The notes under the pieces: model-generated
Told to the model about the DNA's origin: nothing
The model's database searches: none
What the model saw: only the letters and a program-made list of their open reading frames with translations
Part shown: piece by piece, positions 16,004-23,733 of the stretch
Layout: each line of letters starts with the position of its first letter
Numbering within the stretch: the first letter of the stretch is position 1
Assembly: GCA_937864365.1 (NCBI GenBank)
Contig: CALMJT010000096.1
Location: 1-33,040 of the forward strand
Source of the DNA: an uncultured Alteromonadales bacterium
GTDB lineage: Bacteria; Pseudomonadota; Gammaproteobacteria; Pseudomonadales; Cellvibrionaceae
DNA length: 33,040 bases
Direction of reading: 5' to 3'
Translations under genes and position numbers: made by a program

Positions 16004-16184
16004 CTGCTCCAACTTAAACCATTAAAAAGCCGTAATTCGGTCAGTGTTGTTCGCTCTTTGGAATTATCTGAGCGCGGTATTCACAATTTTGAGAAATTAA
16101 CCGCGCGCAGCTCAGGTGTTATCCGGTTTGCGCGAAGATCAGCTGGTTGGATTCGGTACGAATTACACATTAGGTTTTTTCACT

Positions 16185-17720
16185 GTGATCGAACTATGTC
16201 TCAACGGGCGCTGGTTAAGAGTCGATGAAATTGATCCATCAATGACGCTTTTACGGTTTTTGCGCACAAACCTAGGGCAAACAGGTACCAAAGAAGGTTG
16301 TGCATCGGGTGATTGTGGAGCCTGTACCGTGGTGGTTTATGACGATACCGGCGATGCGGCGACCTCAACCTTTCGCTCCATTAATAGCTGCATCACATTA
16401 CTTGCGGCAGTTAATGGTAAACGTATTTTTACCGTTGAAGGTTTGCGTGGCGAAGGTAATGACCAAGAATTACATCCCGTGCAGGCTGCCATGGTCGATT
16501 TTCACGGCTCCCAGTGCGGATTTTGTACGCCCGGATTTGTGATGTCATTATTTGCTCTGTTTAAAAATCAGGGCAGTGCGTTAACCGAAGAACAGGTCTT
16601 ATCGGCCATATCGGGTAATTTATGCCGCTGTACCGGCTACAGACCGATAGTTGATGCCGCACTTCATTTAAAAAATTATCAAGAATCTTCATCGACCTTA
16701 TTTCCAGAACTGCCCGAAGAGTTTTCTAGTGCTGAGAAAACCGCTGTAAATGTCGGCGAAGATTTTTGCGTATTCCCTAAGAGCGAATCGCAGCTGCAAC
16801 AATTATTGCAAGACGTATTAGCTACTTCTGGCGAAAATTTTCGATTTGTTGCCGGTGGTACCGATTTATTGCTGGAGCAAACCCAACAATTTAAACCGCT
16901 CGAAAAAGTCATTGGTTTAAGTGAAGTTCAAGAATTAAAAACACTTAGCCTAAACGCAGAAGCACAAACACTTTCGGTGGGCGCTGCGGTAACGCTGTCT
17001 GAGCTTGAATATTTTTGTGAAGAGTATTTTCAAGAATTCGCTAAATTGTTGCATCGTGTTGGCTCTCGCCAAATTCGCAACCAGGGCACATTGTTAGGCA
17101 ATATTGCCAATGCATCGCCCATTGGTGATACGCCGCCCTTTTTGTTGGCGTTAGATGCAAATTTAACTCTGTGCAATGCCCACGGTGTGCAAAGAACTTT
17201 ACCGCTTGCCGATTTTTTTGTGGGTTATAAACAAACCCAACGTGGCGAAGGTGAATACTTACATTCGGTCGATTTTAAACTGCCCGAAAACGACGTTTTT
17301 TTAAAGTGCTATAAAATTTCGAAACGTTTTGAAGACGATATTTCTGCGGTGCTATTGGTCGTTCGTTGGTCGGTAGAAAATGATCAATTTAAAAACGTAC
17401 GCATCAGTGTTGGCGGTATGGCGGCCATTCCAAAACGTGTTTCTGCGGTTGAGGCTGCTTTAGAAGCAAAACCCGCATCAATGGCGACGATCAATGCCGC
17501 TAAAGCTGCGTTTGCACAAGAATTAGCGCCATTATCGGATGTGCGTGCGAGTTCTGAATATCGAATGACATTAGTCGAAAATTTATTGGTTAAAGCATGG
17601 CTTGAATACAGTGAACCAGAAGCTGCTGTGAGTGTATGGGAGCCGGAATTGGCTCGTGTAACCTCACAGCATTACGCCAGTAAGTCGACCAACTCTAAGT
17701 TTGGAGGTCAACATGCGTAA
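16185..17720 (+). CDS. xdhA: Xanthine dehydrogenase small subunit (2Fe-2S and FAD)
   Basis: This subunit carries the electron-transfer part of xanthine dehydrogenase, which oxidises hypoxanthine and xanthine to urate. A plant-type 2Fe-2S domain has C39, C44 and C47 in EGCASGDCGAC. A second 2Fe-2S domain has C111, C114, C147 and C149 in CGFCTPGF and LCRCTGYRP. A FAD domain follows (VAGGTDLLLEQ at about 222, then IRNQGTLLGNIANASPIGD). I place the start at GTG 16185, giving IELCLNGRWLRVDEIDP as the usual N-terminus (511 residues). An ATG at 16116 would add 23 residues with no family support. AGG at 16172-16174 may be the ribosome site. Its last 8 bp overlap xdhB, implying translational coupling. 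It is the first gene of the purine operon. Confidence 0.94.
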   Translation: MIELCLNGRWLRVDEIDPSMTLLRFLRTNLGQTGTKEGCASGDCGACTVVVYDDTGDAATSTFRSINSCITLLAAVNGKRIFTVEGLRGEGNDQELHPVQAAMVDFHGSQCGFCTPGFVMSLFALFKNQGSALTEEQVLSAISGNLCRCTGYRPIVDAALHLKNYQESSSTLFPELPEEFSSAEKTAVNVGEDFCVFPKSESQLQQLLQDVLATSGENFRFVAGGTDLLLEQTQQFKPLEKVIGLSEVQELKTLSLNAEAQTLSVGAAVTLSELEYFCEEYFQEFAKLLHRVGSRQIRNQGTLLGNIANASPIGDTPPFLLALDANLTLCNAHGVQRTLPLADFFVGYKQTQRGEGEYLHSVDFKLPENDVFLKCYKISKRFEDDISAVLLVVRWSVENDQFKNVRISVGGMAAIPKRVSAVEAALEAKPASMATINAAKAAFAQELAPLSDVRASSEYRMTLVENLLVKAWLEYSEPEAAVSVWEPELARVTSQHYASKSTNSKFGGQHA

Positions 17721-20169
17721 TATTCGACCGGGCGATGCTTTTGCAGAAAAAAGCTCAGCAATCGTAGAAGCAGATTCATCATCGACGCTTTTATCCGAAA
17801 ATTTGCTACCCAAACGACAAAGACCCCGAAAAAGTTCTGCCAAAAAAGTACAACCCAAGCAGGGCAGTGCCGGTAAGCCGAGCATTCACGAAAGCGCTAT
17901 CAAGCACGTAAGTGGTTTAGCAACTTACATTGATGATATACCCGAATTATCGGGCACCTTGCACATGGCGGCCGGTGGTTCTGCTCATGCTCGTGCAAAA
18001 GTGATTGCCATGAATTTTGAGCAAGTCCTTGCTGCGCCCGGTGTGGTGGATGTTTTTACCGCCGAAGATGTACCGGGTGAGCTAGACATAGGCCCGGTAT
18101 TTTCCGGCGACCCGCTGTTTGTGACGATGGGTAAAGAAACACAATTTGTTGGTCAAACATTGTTTGTTGTGGTTGCTAAAACCTACGAACAAGCCTGTGC
18201 TGCGGCAAAACTTGCCGATATTCAATACGAAGTTTTAACGCCCAATGTGCGTTTGCAAGAAGGTCTAGATGCCCAAGAATTTGTGTTACCTGAGCATGTC
18301 ATCGCCAACGGTGACGCAAACCAAGCAATCAATAGCGCTGAATTTCAATTGCGCGATGGTGGTTATATTGGTGGTCAAGAGCATTTTTATCTAGAAGGCC
18401 AGATTTGTTACGTGTTGCCTGGCGAAGATAACGGTGTGCATGTGTTCACTTCCAGTCAACATCCAACCGAGGTGCAAAAGCTTGTTGCCGAAGTATTGGA
18501 TTTACCCAGTCACAAGGTTATTGCCGAAGTGCGCCGCATGGGCGGTGGTTTTGGTGGTAAAGAAACTCAAGCAGCGGCCTTGGCCTGCGCCGCTTCGGTT
18601 GCGGTATATCACCTGCAACAACCGGTAAAATTTCGGTTACCGCGCAAACACGATATGGAAGCCACCGGTAAGCGTCACGATTTTAAATACGACTACGAAG
18701 TCGGCTTCAATCAAGACGGTGTCATTGAAGGTTTAAACATGACACTCGCGGGGCTGTGTGGCTGTTCACCGGATTTATCCCAGGGCATTGTAGATCGCGC
18801 CATGTTCCATGCCGATAACGCTTATTTTATCAATCAATCTCGTGTTTTAGGTTTATGCCCACGCACACACACGGTTTCTAATACAGCATTCCGTGGTTTT
18901 GGTGGTCCGCAAGGTATGGTCGCCATTGAGGCGGTCATTGATGGTATTGCTCGCTCTTTGGGTGAAGATCCCTTAACCATTCGCAAACGCAATTTGTATC
19001 GCGACGGCGCCGATACCACCCATTACGGCCAACAGCTTGATCCCAGTGTGCTGCAAGAGGTGGTTTCTACCTTAGAGACCAGCAGTGAATATTGGGCGCG
19101 TCGTGAAGCGGTTAAATCTTTTAATGCCGCTAATCCGTTTGTGAAAAAAGGCTTGGCATTAACGCCGGTTAAATTTGGTATTTCTTTTACCGCCCAGCAC
19201 TTAAATCAGGCCGGTGCGTTGGTTCATGTTTATACCGATGGCAGTATTTTAGTGAACCACGGTGGTACCGAAATGGGCCAAGGTTTGTACACTAAAATTG
19301 CACAAATTGTTGCCGACGAATTTGGTGTTGATGTTGAGCGCGTTCAGGTCAGCGCGACACGAACCGACAAGGTCGCAAATACATCTCCAACAGCTGCGTC
19401 GTCAGGTACCGATTTAAACGGCTATGCCGCAAAAAATGCCTGCCAAGAAATTCTGCAAAACCTTAAAGCCTTTGCCGCTGCACACTACAACGTGGATGTG
19501 AGCGCGGTAAGTTTTAGTAACGACCAGGTTTTTGTGGGCGAGCAAGTTGTTAATTTCGCCGATTTTTGTTTGCAAGCCTATAAAGGACGCGTGCCTTTAA
19601 TGGCCTACGGATTTTATAAAACACCGAAAATTTATTACGACCGTGATTCTGGGCATGGCCATCCGTTTTTCTATTTTGCCAATGGTGCGGCCTGTTCAGA
19701 GGTGCTGGTTGATAGCTTTACCGGCGAATATAAGGTACTGCGTACTGATATTTTGCACGACGTTGGTAAATCGGTGAATCCAGATTTAGACATCGGCCAA
19801 ATTGAAGGGGCTTTTATTCAAGGCATGGGTTGGTTAACCACCGAAGAGCTTTTGTGGGACGATCAAGGCCGAGTTATGTCGAATTCACCGGCAAGCTACA
19901 AGATTCCGACCGCGTTTGATGTGCCGCGAGAATTTAACGTAGCCTTATATGAGCGCGAAAACTCGGTTGATACGGTGTTCAACTCAAAAGCCGTGGGTGA
20001 GCCACCACTCATGTTGGCGATTAGTGTTTGGAGTGCTTTAGCCGATGCTTGTGCAAGCTTTGCTAATTATCAGTATGCCCCGCGACTTGATCCACCGGCA
20101 ACGCCCGAAAAAGTGTTAAAAGCCATTGAAGATGCGAAATTGTTTGCAGCTTCAAACGGACAAGCGTAA
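17713..20169 (+). CDS. xdhB: Xanthine dehydrogenase molybdopterin subunit
   Basis: This 818-residue catalytic subunit binds the molybdenum cofactor. Visible blocks are GGGFGGKE (from about G277), AFRGFGGPQG, HGGTEMGQGLYTKIAQI and the C-terminal VGEPPLML, which holds the probable catalytic base Glu (about E763). The ATG at 17713 has GGAGG at 17703-17707 and overlaps the xdhA stop by 8 bp; a TTG at 17701 is in frame but less likely. The conserved domain (SAIKHVSGLATYIDD) begins only at about residue 60. The first 60 residues form an unusual Ser/Lys/Arg/Pro-rich extension with no recognised fold. No Tat signal is seen, so the enzyme is expected in the cytoplasm. A short hairpin repeat separates it from xdhC. 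Confidence 0.94.
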   Translation: MRNIRPGDAFAEKSSAIVEADSSSTLLSENLLPKRQRPRKSSAKKVQPKQGSAGKPSIHESAIKHVSGLATYIDDIPELSGTLHMAAGGSAHARAKVIAMNFEQVLAAPGVVDVFTAEDVPGELDIGPVFSGDPLFVTMGKETQFVGQTLFVVVAKTYEQACAAAKLADIQYEVLTPNVRLQEGLDAQEFVLPEHVIANGDANQAINSAEFQLRDGGYIGGQEHFYLEGQICYVLPGEDNGVHVFTSSQHPTEVQKLVAEVLDLPSHKVIAEVRRMGGGFGGKETQAAALACAASVAVYHLQQPVKFRLPRKHDMEATGKRHDFKYDYEVGFNQDGVIEGLNMTLAGLCGCSPDLSQGIVDRAMFHADNAYFINQSRVLGLCPRTHTVSNTAFRGFGGPQGMVAIEAVIDGIARSLGEDPLTIRKRNLYRDGADTTHYGQQLDPSVLQEVVSTLETSSEYWARREAVKSFNAANPFVKKGLALTPVKFGISFTAQHLNQAGALVHVYTDGSILVNHGGTEMGQGLYTKIAQIVADEFGVDVERVQVSATRTDKVANTSPTAASSGTDLNGYAAKNACQEILQNLKAFAAAHYNVDVSAVSFSNDQVFVGEQVVNFADFCLQAYKGRVPLMAYGFYKTPKIYYDRDSGHGHPFFYFANGAACSEVLVDSFTGEYKVLRTDILHDVGKSVNPDLDIGQIEGAFIQGMGWLTTEELLWDDQGRVMSNSPASYKIPTAFDVPREFNVALYERENSVDTVFNSKAVGEPPLMLAISVWSALADACASFANYQYAPRLDPPATPEKVLKAIEDAKLFAASNGQA

Positions 20170-20202
20170 ATGCACAATGACTCGGTTTATACTGATAACA
20201 AA

Positions 20203-20243
20203 GAATCTCTGATTAAATCATGAGTACGTTAATCAGAGATGCC
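20203..20243. repeat. Short (41-bp) single-hairpin form of the dispersed repeat, between xdhB and xdhC
   Basis: ATCTCTGATTAA (20205-20216) and TTAATCAGAGAT (20229-20240) are perfect reverse complements around a 12-nt loop. They match hairpin 1 of the full element, but the C-G pair at its base has become T-A on both sides. It lies 33 bp after the xdhB stop inside the operon, where it could affect relative expression. No T-tract follows. Confidence 0.8.
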
Positions 20244-20282
20244 AATTTAGGTTTGTTCTAATTATTGTTGAGGAAGCTGATC

Positions 20283-21179
20283 GTGAATCGCCCTTGGTAT
20301 TTGGCTGTAGCAGACTGTAAAGAAACCGGAGAAGGTTTTGCCTTAATCACCGTTTTAGGTGCATCAGGTTCAACGCCCCGAGAACCCGGCGCCAAGATGG
20401 TTATCACCAGCGATGCAACCTACGACACCATTGGTGGTGGCCAGCTTGAATATTTAATTACTCAGCAAGCGCGTGTGCTTATACAAGATAATTGCTCTGA
20501 AATTGTGATTAAAGCGTTTCCACTGGCCGGTGAAGCCAAGCAATGTTGTGGTGGCCAGCTCAGTGTGATGATCGAAGTTTTTCCGGAAAATACCTGGAAA
20601 CTGGCCGTATTTGGCGCCGGTCACGTTGCTCAACAGTTAATTCCCATTTTATCGCGAATGCCCTGTCAGGTAAGTTGGTTCGATAAACGCGCTGAACTGA
20701 TTCAAAAAGTCGATACGTCTAAAGTAAAAACTGCTTCATTAGGCAATGTTCAGCAAGCTGTTGCTAATTTGCCACGGGGTTGCGATGTTTTAATTTTGAC
20801 TCATGATCATGTTTTGGATTACGAGATCGCTAAAGAATGTTTATCCCGCGATGATCTCGCTATTGTTGGCATGATTGGTTCAGAGACAAAATCCCAACGC
20901 TTTATTAAACGCTTACAGAGCGATGGTATTTCTGAAGACAACTTAAACCACTTTATTTGTCCAATTGGTATTCCACAGGTTAAAGGCAAATTACCCATCG
21001 AAATTGCCGTGTCTATTTGCGCGCAATTAATTGCCCTTCGACAAATAGATAATCAAGCCGTACACGATCGTCGCGGCCTTGCCTGGAAAGATCTTAAAAA
21101 CAGCTTAAATCAGGCCGGTACCTTAGAAGGTCATCAAATTCGCCTGGGTTTAGAACCTAATTTATTTAACGAAGATTAA
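20283..21179 (+). CDS. xdhC: XdhC, xanthine dehydrogenase maturation factor
   Basis: This 298-residue protein is homologous to the XdhC/CoxI family. In characterised members XdhC binds molybdenum cofactor, promotes its sulfuration and inserts it into XdhB. The N-terminal domain shows GASGSTPREPGAKMVIT and GGGQLEY, then CCGGQLSV. The C-terminal Rossmann-like domain has VFGAGHVAQQLIPIL at about residue 115, then LILTHDHVLDYEIA and VGMIGSETK. GTG at 20283 is the probable start, with AGGAAG at 20271-20276 six bases upstream; the in-frame TTG at 20265 would place the ribosome site inside the gene. It lies downstream of xdhB after a 113-bp gap with a hairpin repeat, and 18 bp before uraD. Confidence 0.92.
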   Translation: MNRPWYLAVADCKETGEGFALITVLGASGSTPREPGAKMVITSDATYDTIGGGQLEYLITQQARVLIQDNCSEIVIKAFPLAGEAKQCCGGQLSVMIEVFPENTWKLAVFGAGHVAQQLIPILSRMPCQVSWFDKRAELIQKVDTSKVKTASLGNVQQAVANLPRGCDVLILTHDHVLDYEIAKECLSRDDLAIVGMIGSETKSQRFIKRLQSDGISEDNLNHFICPIGIPQVKGKLPIEIAVSICAQLIALRQIDNQAVHDRRGLAWKDLKNSLNQAGTLEGHQIRLGLEPNLFNED

Positions 21180-21197
21180 AAACCGGAGCAATAACGA

Positions 21198-21725
21198 GTG
21201 AGTTTAACCTCCAGTGCGCCGAGCACAGAAAACCCATTAACGCACTTTAATCAGCTAGACGATTCTGCTGCTTTTGAAATCTTATTTAAGGTTTGTCATT
21301 GCCAGCGTTGGGCGCAGCAAATGGTCGATGCTCGTCCGTTTGCGTCCATAGAAAATGTTCAATCTAGTGCTGCGCAATTATGGTCTACCGCTACAGAAGC
21401 CGAAATACTAGAAGCGTTTTTAGGTCATGCTCGCATAGGCGATATGAACGCGCTTAAACAAAAATACAGTGCCGCCTCAAAAGAGCAGGGCCAGGTTGCA
21501 GCCGCTAGCGACGAAACTATCAAAGCATTGTTTGATGAAAATAATGAATATTTCGATAAATTTGGTTTTATTTTTATTGTGTTTGCCAGTGGTAAATCTG
21601 CCGACGAAATGCTCGCTATTTTGCGTTCACGAATAATCAATACTCGCGAGCAAGAATTAAAAAACGGTGCTGGCGAGCAACAAAAAATTACCCAATTACG
21701 ATTGGCGCAACTGCTGTCTTGTTAA
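21198..21725 (+). CDS. uraD: OHCU decarboxylase
   Basis: This 175-residue protein catalyses the last step to S-allantoin, decarboxylating 2-oxo-4-hydroxy-4-carboxy-5-ureidoimidazoline. The family signatures are present: RPF at about 46-48, GHARIGD with the probable catalytic His (H77), and the C-terminal helix region NEYFDKFGFIFIVFASGKSA followed by EMLAILRSRIINTREQE. The start is GTG at 21198 with GGAG 10 nt upstream, 18 bp after xdhC, so it is probably co-transcribed. The length is typical. Urate oxidation products are unstable, so its proximity to uraH and puuD fits a channelled or at least coordinated pathway. Confidence 0.93.
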   Translation: MSLTSSAPSTENPLTHFNQLDDSAAFEILFKVCHCQRWAQQMVDARPFASIENVQSSAAQLWSTATEAEILEAFLGHARIGDMNALKQKYSAASKEQGQVAAASDETIKALFDENNEYFDKFGFIFIVFASGKSADEMLAILRSRIINTREQELKNGAGEQQKITQLRLAQLLSC

Positions 21726-21733
21726 ATCACCCT

Positions 21734-21765
21734 TTATTTAATTCACCTATTTATTAATTCACTTA
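21734..21765. repeat. 2 x 16-bp imperfect tandem repeat between uraD and uraH
   Basis: TTATTTAATTCACCTA (21734-21749) is followed by TTTATTAATTCACTTA (21750-21765), 13 of 16 identical. It fills most of the 59-bp gap between the two genes. Confidence 0.6.
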
Positions 21766-21784
21766 CGTAATTTAGACAACTGTC

Positions 21785-22132
21785 ATGTCCTCACGAGCAC
21801 CAATTACTACACACATTTTGGATACCCACAAGGGTCGCCCAGCGGCAGATGTTGCCGTTAGCTTATATCGTCAAAATGGGGACCAATGGTCCCTGCTTGG
21901 CGAAGCAACGACTAATGCCGACGGACGAATAACCCAATGGAATTCTGAGTTTGAATTTCAAGAAGGGTTATACCAGTTAATTTTTTTAACCCAAGATTAT
22001 TTTGAGCGAGAAAACTCGGCCAGTTTTTATCCGCAGGTCAGTATTACGTTTCAAGTAAATGCTACTGATGAACACTACCATGTACCTTTATTGTTAAGCG
22101 CGCACGGTTACAGTACTTATCGTGGTAGTTAA
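21785..22132 (+). CDS. uraH: 5-hydroxyisourate hydrolase (transthyretin-like)
   Basis: This 115-residue protein hydrolyses 5-hydroxyisourate, the PuuD product, to OHCU. It has the N-terminal ITTHILDTHKGRPAADV with the active-site His (H10), NADGRI in the middle, and the C-terminal HYHVPLLLS and YRGS tetrapeptide (residues 112-115) that marks HIU hydrolases apart from transthyretin. No signal peptide is visible, so it is cytoplasmic. It lies 59 bp after uraD. Its final codons form the first unit of a 17-bp tandem triplication running into the gap before guaD, so degraded copies of the Arg-Gly-Ser-stop end follow the real stop. Confidence 0.95.
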   Translation: MSSRAPITTHILDTHKGRPAADVAVSLYRQNGDQWSLLGEATTNADGRITQWNSEFEFQEGLYQLIFLTQDYFERENSASFYPQVSITFQVNATDEHYHVPLLLSAHGYSTYRGS

Positions 22133-22169
22133 ATAATCGTGGTAATTAAGCAATCGTGGCAGCTGAGAA
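22119..22169. repeat. 3 x 17-bp tandem repeat spanning the uraH stop codon
   Basis: Units are ATCGTGGTAGTTAAATA, ATCGTGGTAATTAAGCA and ATCGTGGCAGCTGAGAA. The first includes the uraH codons for Arg-Gly-Ser and the TAA stop. The others are downstream copies that keep the CGTGG core and drift after it. Confidence 0.85.
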
Positions 22170-22175
22170 ATTTTC

Positions 22176-23489
22176 ATGAGTAACAATAGCAGTGCAGTGC
22201 AGGCGTATCGAGCCAGCATTTTGCATTTTACCAAAGCACCCACCGTCACTGGTGAGGGTGTAGTTTTTTTTGACGACGGTTTATTGGTTGTTCGCGATGG
22301 CAAGATTTACGCGCTCGATCACGCAGAAACACTACTTACCGAGCTTAAGCTGCAAAATATTGAATTTGAATTAATTGATAAAACCGGCCAGTGGATTATG
22401 CCGGGTTTTATTGATAGCCATATTCATTTTCCGCAAATTAATATTATTGGCAGCTACGGCGAAAAATTACTGGATTGGTTGAATAATTATACCTTTCCAG
22501 CGGAAATGAAATTCTCCAATAAAGCCTACGCCGAGCAAATTGCCGATGTATTTGTACAAGAGTTACTTGCATCGGGTACGACTACGGCGATGGTTTACTG
22601 TACCGTGCACGAACATTCGGTGGATGCTTTTTTTCAGGCATCGCAAAAATACGGCACCTGTATGTTGGCCGGAAAAGTGTTGATGGACAGGCATTGCCCA
22701 GAAGCATTGCGTGATACTCCTATTACAGGATACGAGCAAAGCCAAGCGCTGATTGATCGCTGGCACGGCAATGGCCGACAGTTGTATACGGTAACACCGC
22801 GCTTTGCTCCAACCTCAACACCCGAACAATTAACCTTCACCGGTAAGCTGTTGCAAGAAAACACCAGCGTTTATATGCAAACACATTTGTCTGAAAATAT
22901 CGGTGAAATAGCGTGGGTTAAAGAGCTGTATCCGCAGTATAAAAATTATTTAGATGTTTACGACGGTTTTGGTTTGCTCGGCAGTCGCAGTGTGTTTGGG
23001 CATTGCATTCATTTATCAGACGATGAATTAACGCGCATGTCTGAAACAAATTCCAAAATTGCCTTCTGCCCAACCTCGAATTTATTTTTAGGCAGCGGTT
23101 TATTTGAGCTGCAAAAAGCAAAAGATTTTGCGGTAAAGACCAGTATCGCCACCGATGTTGGCGCCGGTACCAGTTTTTGCCAATTGCAAACTTTGGCCGA
23201 AGCTTACAAAGTTAATCAATTAAACGATTACGCGTTGCATCCCTTTGAGGCGTTTTATTGGTTAACCTTGGGTAATGCCGAATGTCTTGAGCTTGAGCAG
23301 AATATCGGTAACTTTGAGACGAATAAAATTGCAGATTTTATTGTGTTAGATTTTGAGTCAACACCGTTAATGAAGCACAGAATGTCGCTGTGTAATGAGT
23401 TGCACGAAAAATTATTTTTATTAATGACTATTGGTGACGATCGCAATATTAGCGAAACCTATGTTGCTGGTAAATGTGTTTACAGCTGA
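22176..23489 (+). CDS. guaD: Guanine deaminase
   Basis: This 437-residue amidohydrolase converts guanine to xanthine and ammonia, feeding xanthine dehydrogenase. Metal-binding PGFIDSHIHFPQ holds H82 and H84. GTTTAMVYCTVH, YMQTHLSEN, FGHCIHL and TSIATDVGAGTSFC (with the metal-binding Asp) follow in the order found in GuaD proteins. The length is typical. It starts with ATG 43 bp after the uraH stop, just past the tandem triplication, and is followed after 31 bp by an intact copy of the dispersed repeat and then puuD. Cytoplasmic. Confidence 0.94.
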   Translation: MSNNSSAVQAYRASILHFTKAPTVTGEGVVFFDDGLLVVRDGKIYALDHAETLLTELKLQNIEFELIDKTGQWIMPGFIDSHIHFPQINIIGSYGEKLLDWLNNYTFPAEMKFSNKAYAEQIADVFVQELLASGTTTAMVYCTVHEHSVDAFFQASQKYGTCMLAGKVLMDRHCPEALRDTPITGYEQSQALIDRWHGNGRQLYTVTPRFAPTSTPEQLTFTGKLLQENTSVYMQTHLSENIGEIAWVKELYPQYKNYLDVYDGFGLLGSRSVFGHCIHLSDDELTRMSETNSKIAFCPTSNLFLGSGLFELQKAKDFAVKTSIATDVGAGTSFCQLQTLAEAYKVNQLNDYALHPFEAFYWLTLGNAECLELEQNIGNFETNKIADFIVLDFESTPLMKHRMSLCNELHEKLFLLMTIGDDRNISETYVAGKCVYS

Positions 23490-23520
23490 GGGAATTTAGA
23501 GCTTTTAACTTACGCCTATA

Positions 23521-23668
23521 GAAACCTCTGATTAACTCATTCATGAGTTAATCAGAGGGCAGAAATTGAAAATGCGATTTCGAATTTTTCACAATTTCAA
23601 GCACTTATTGTTTTTGAAATTGGCGACACATCCCTGTGTCGCAAGAAATTCTGTTAATCAGAGTTTTC
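23521..23668 (+). repeat. Intact copy of the MITE-like repeat between guaD and puuD
   Basis: 148 bp from GAAACCTCTGATTAA to TTAATCAGAGTTTTC. It is flanked on both sides by TATA (23517-23520 and 23669-23672), a clean 4-bp target-site duplication. All five hairpins are recognisable. It begins 31 bp after the guaD stop, co-oriented with the operon, and ends 65 bp before puuD. Confidence 0.93.
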
Positions 23669-23733
23669 TATAGAGTTTGGTTTAATGCTCTGTATTAGCT
23701 GGTGGTATTTTTTGTTGTAAAAAGGAAAAAATT

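Larger units (their letters stand above)
15527..16184. other. Divergent control region between the permease and xdhA
   Basis: 658 bp between two divergent purine genes. It contains an inverted repeat close to the permease start (15559-15580), a possible gene remnant (15803-16003) and a RutR-operator-like site (15975-15990). No dispersed repeat copy is seen. Promoters for both directions should lie here, but I cannot place them with confidence. Confidence 0.6.

Noticed and set aside
15935-16228. Plus-strand frame of 97 codons overlapping the xdhA start
   Set aside because: It runs into xdhA in a different frame and has no recognisable similarity; xdhA accounts for the coding signal.
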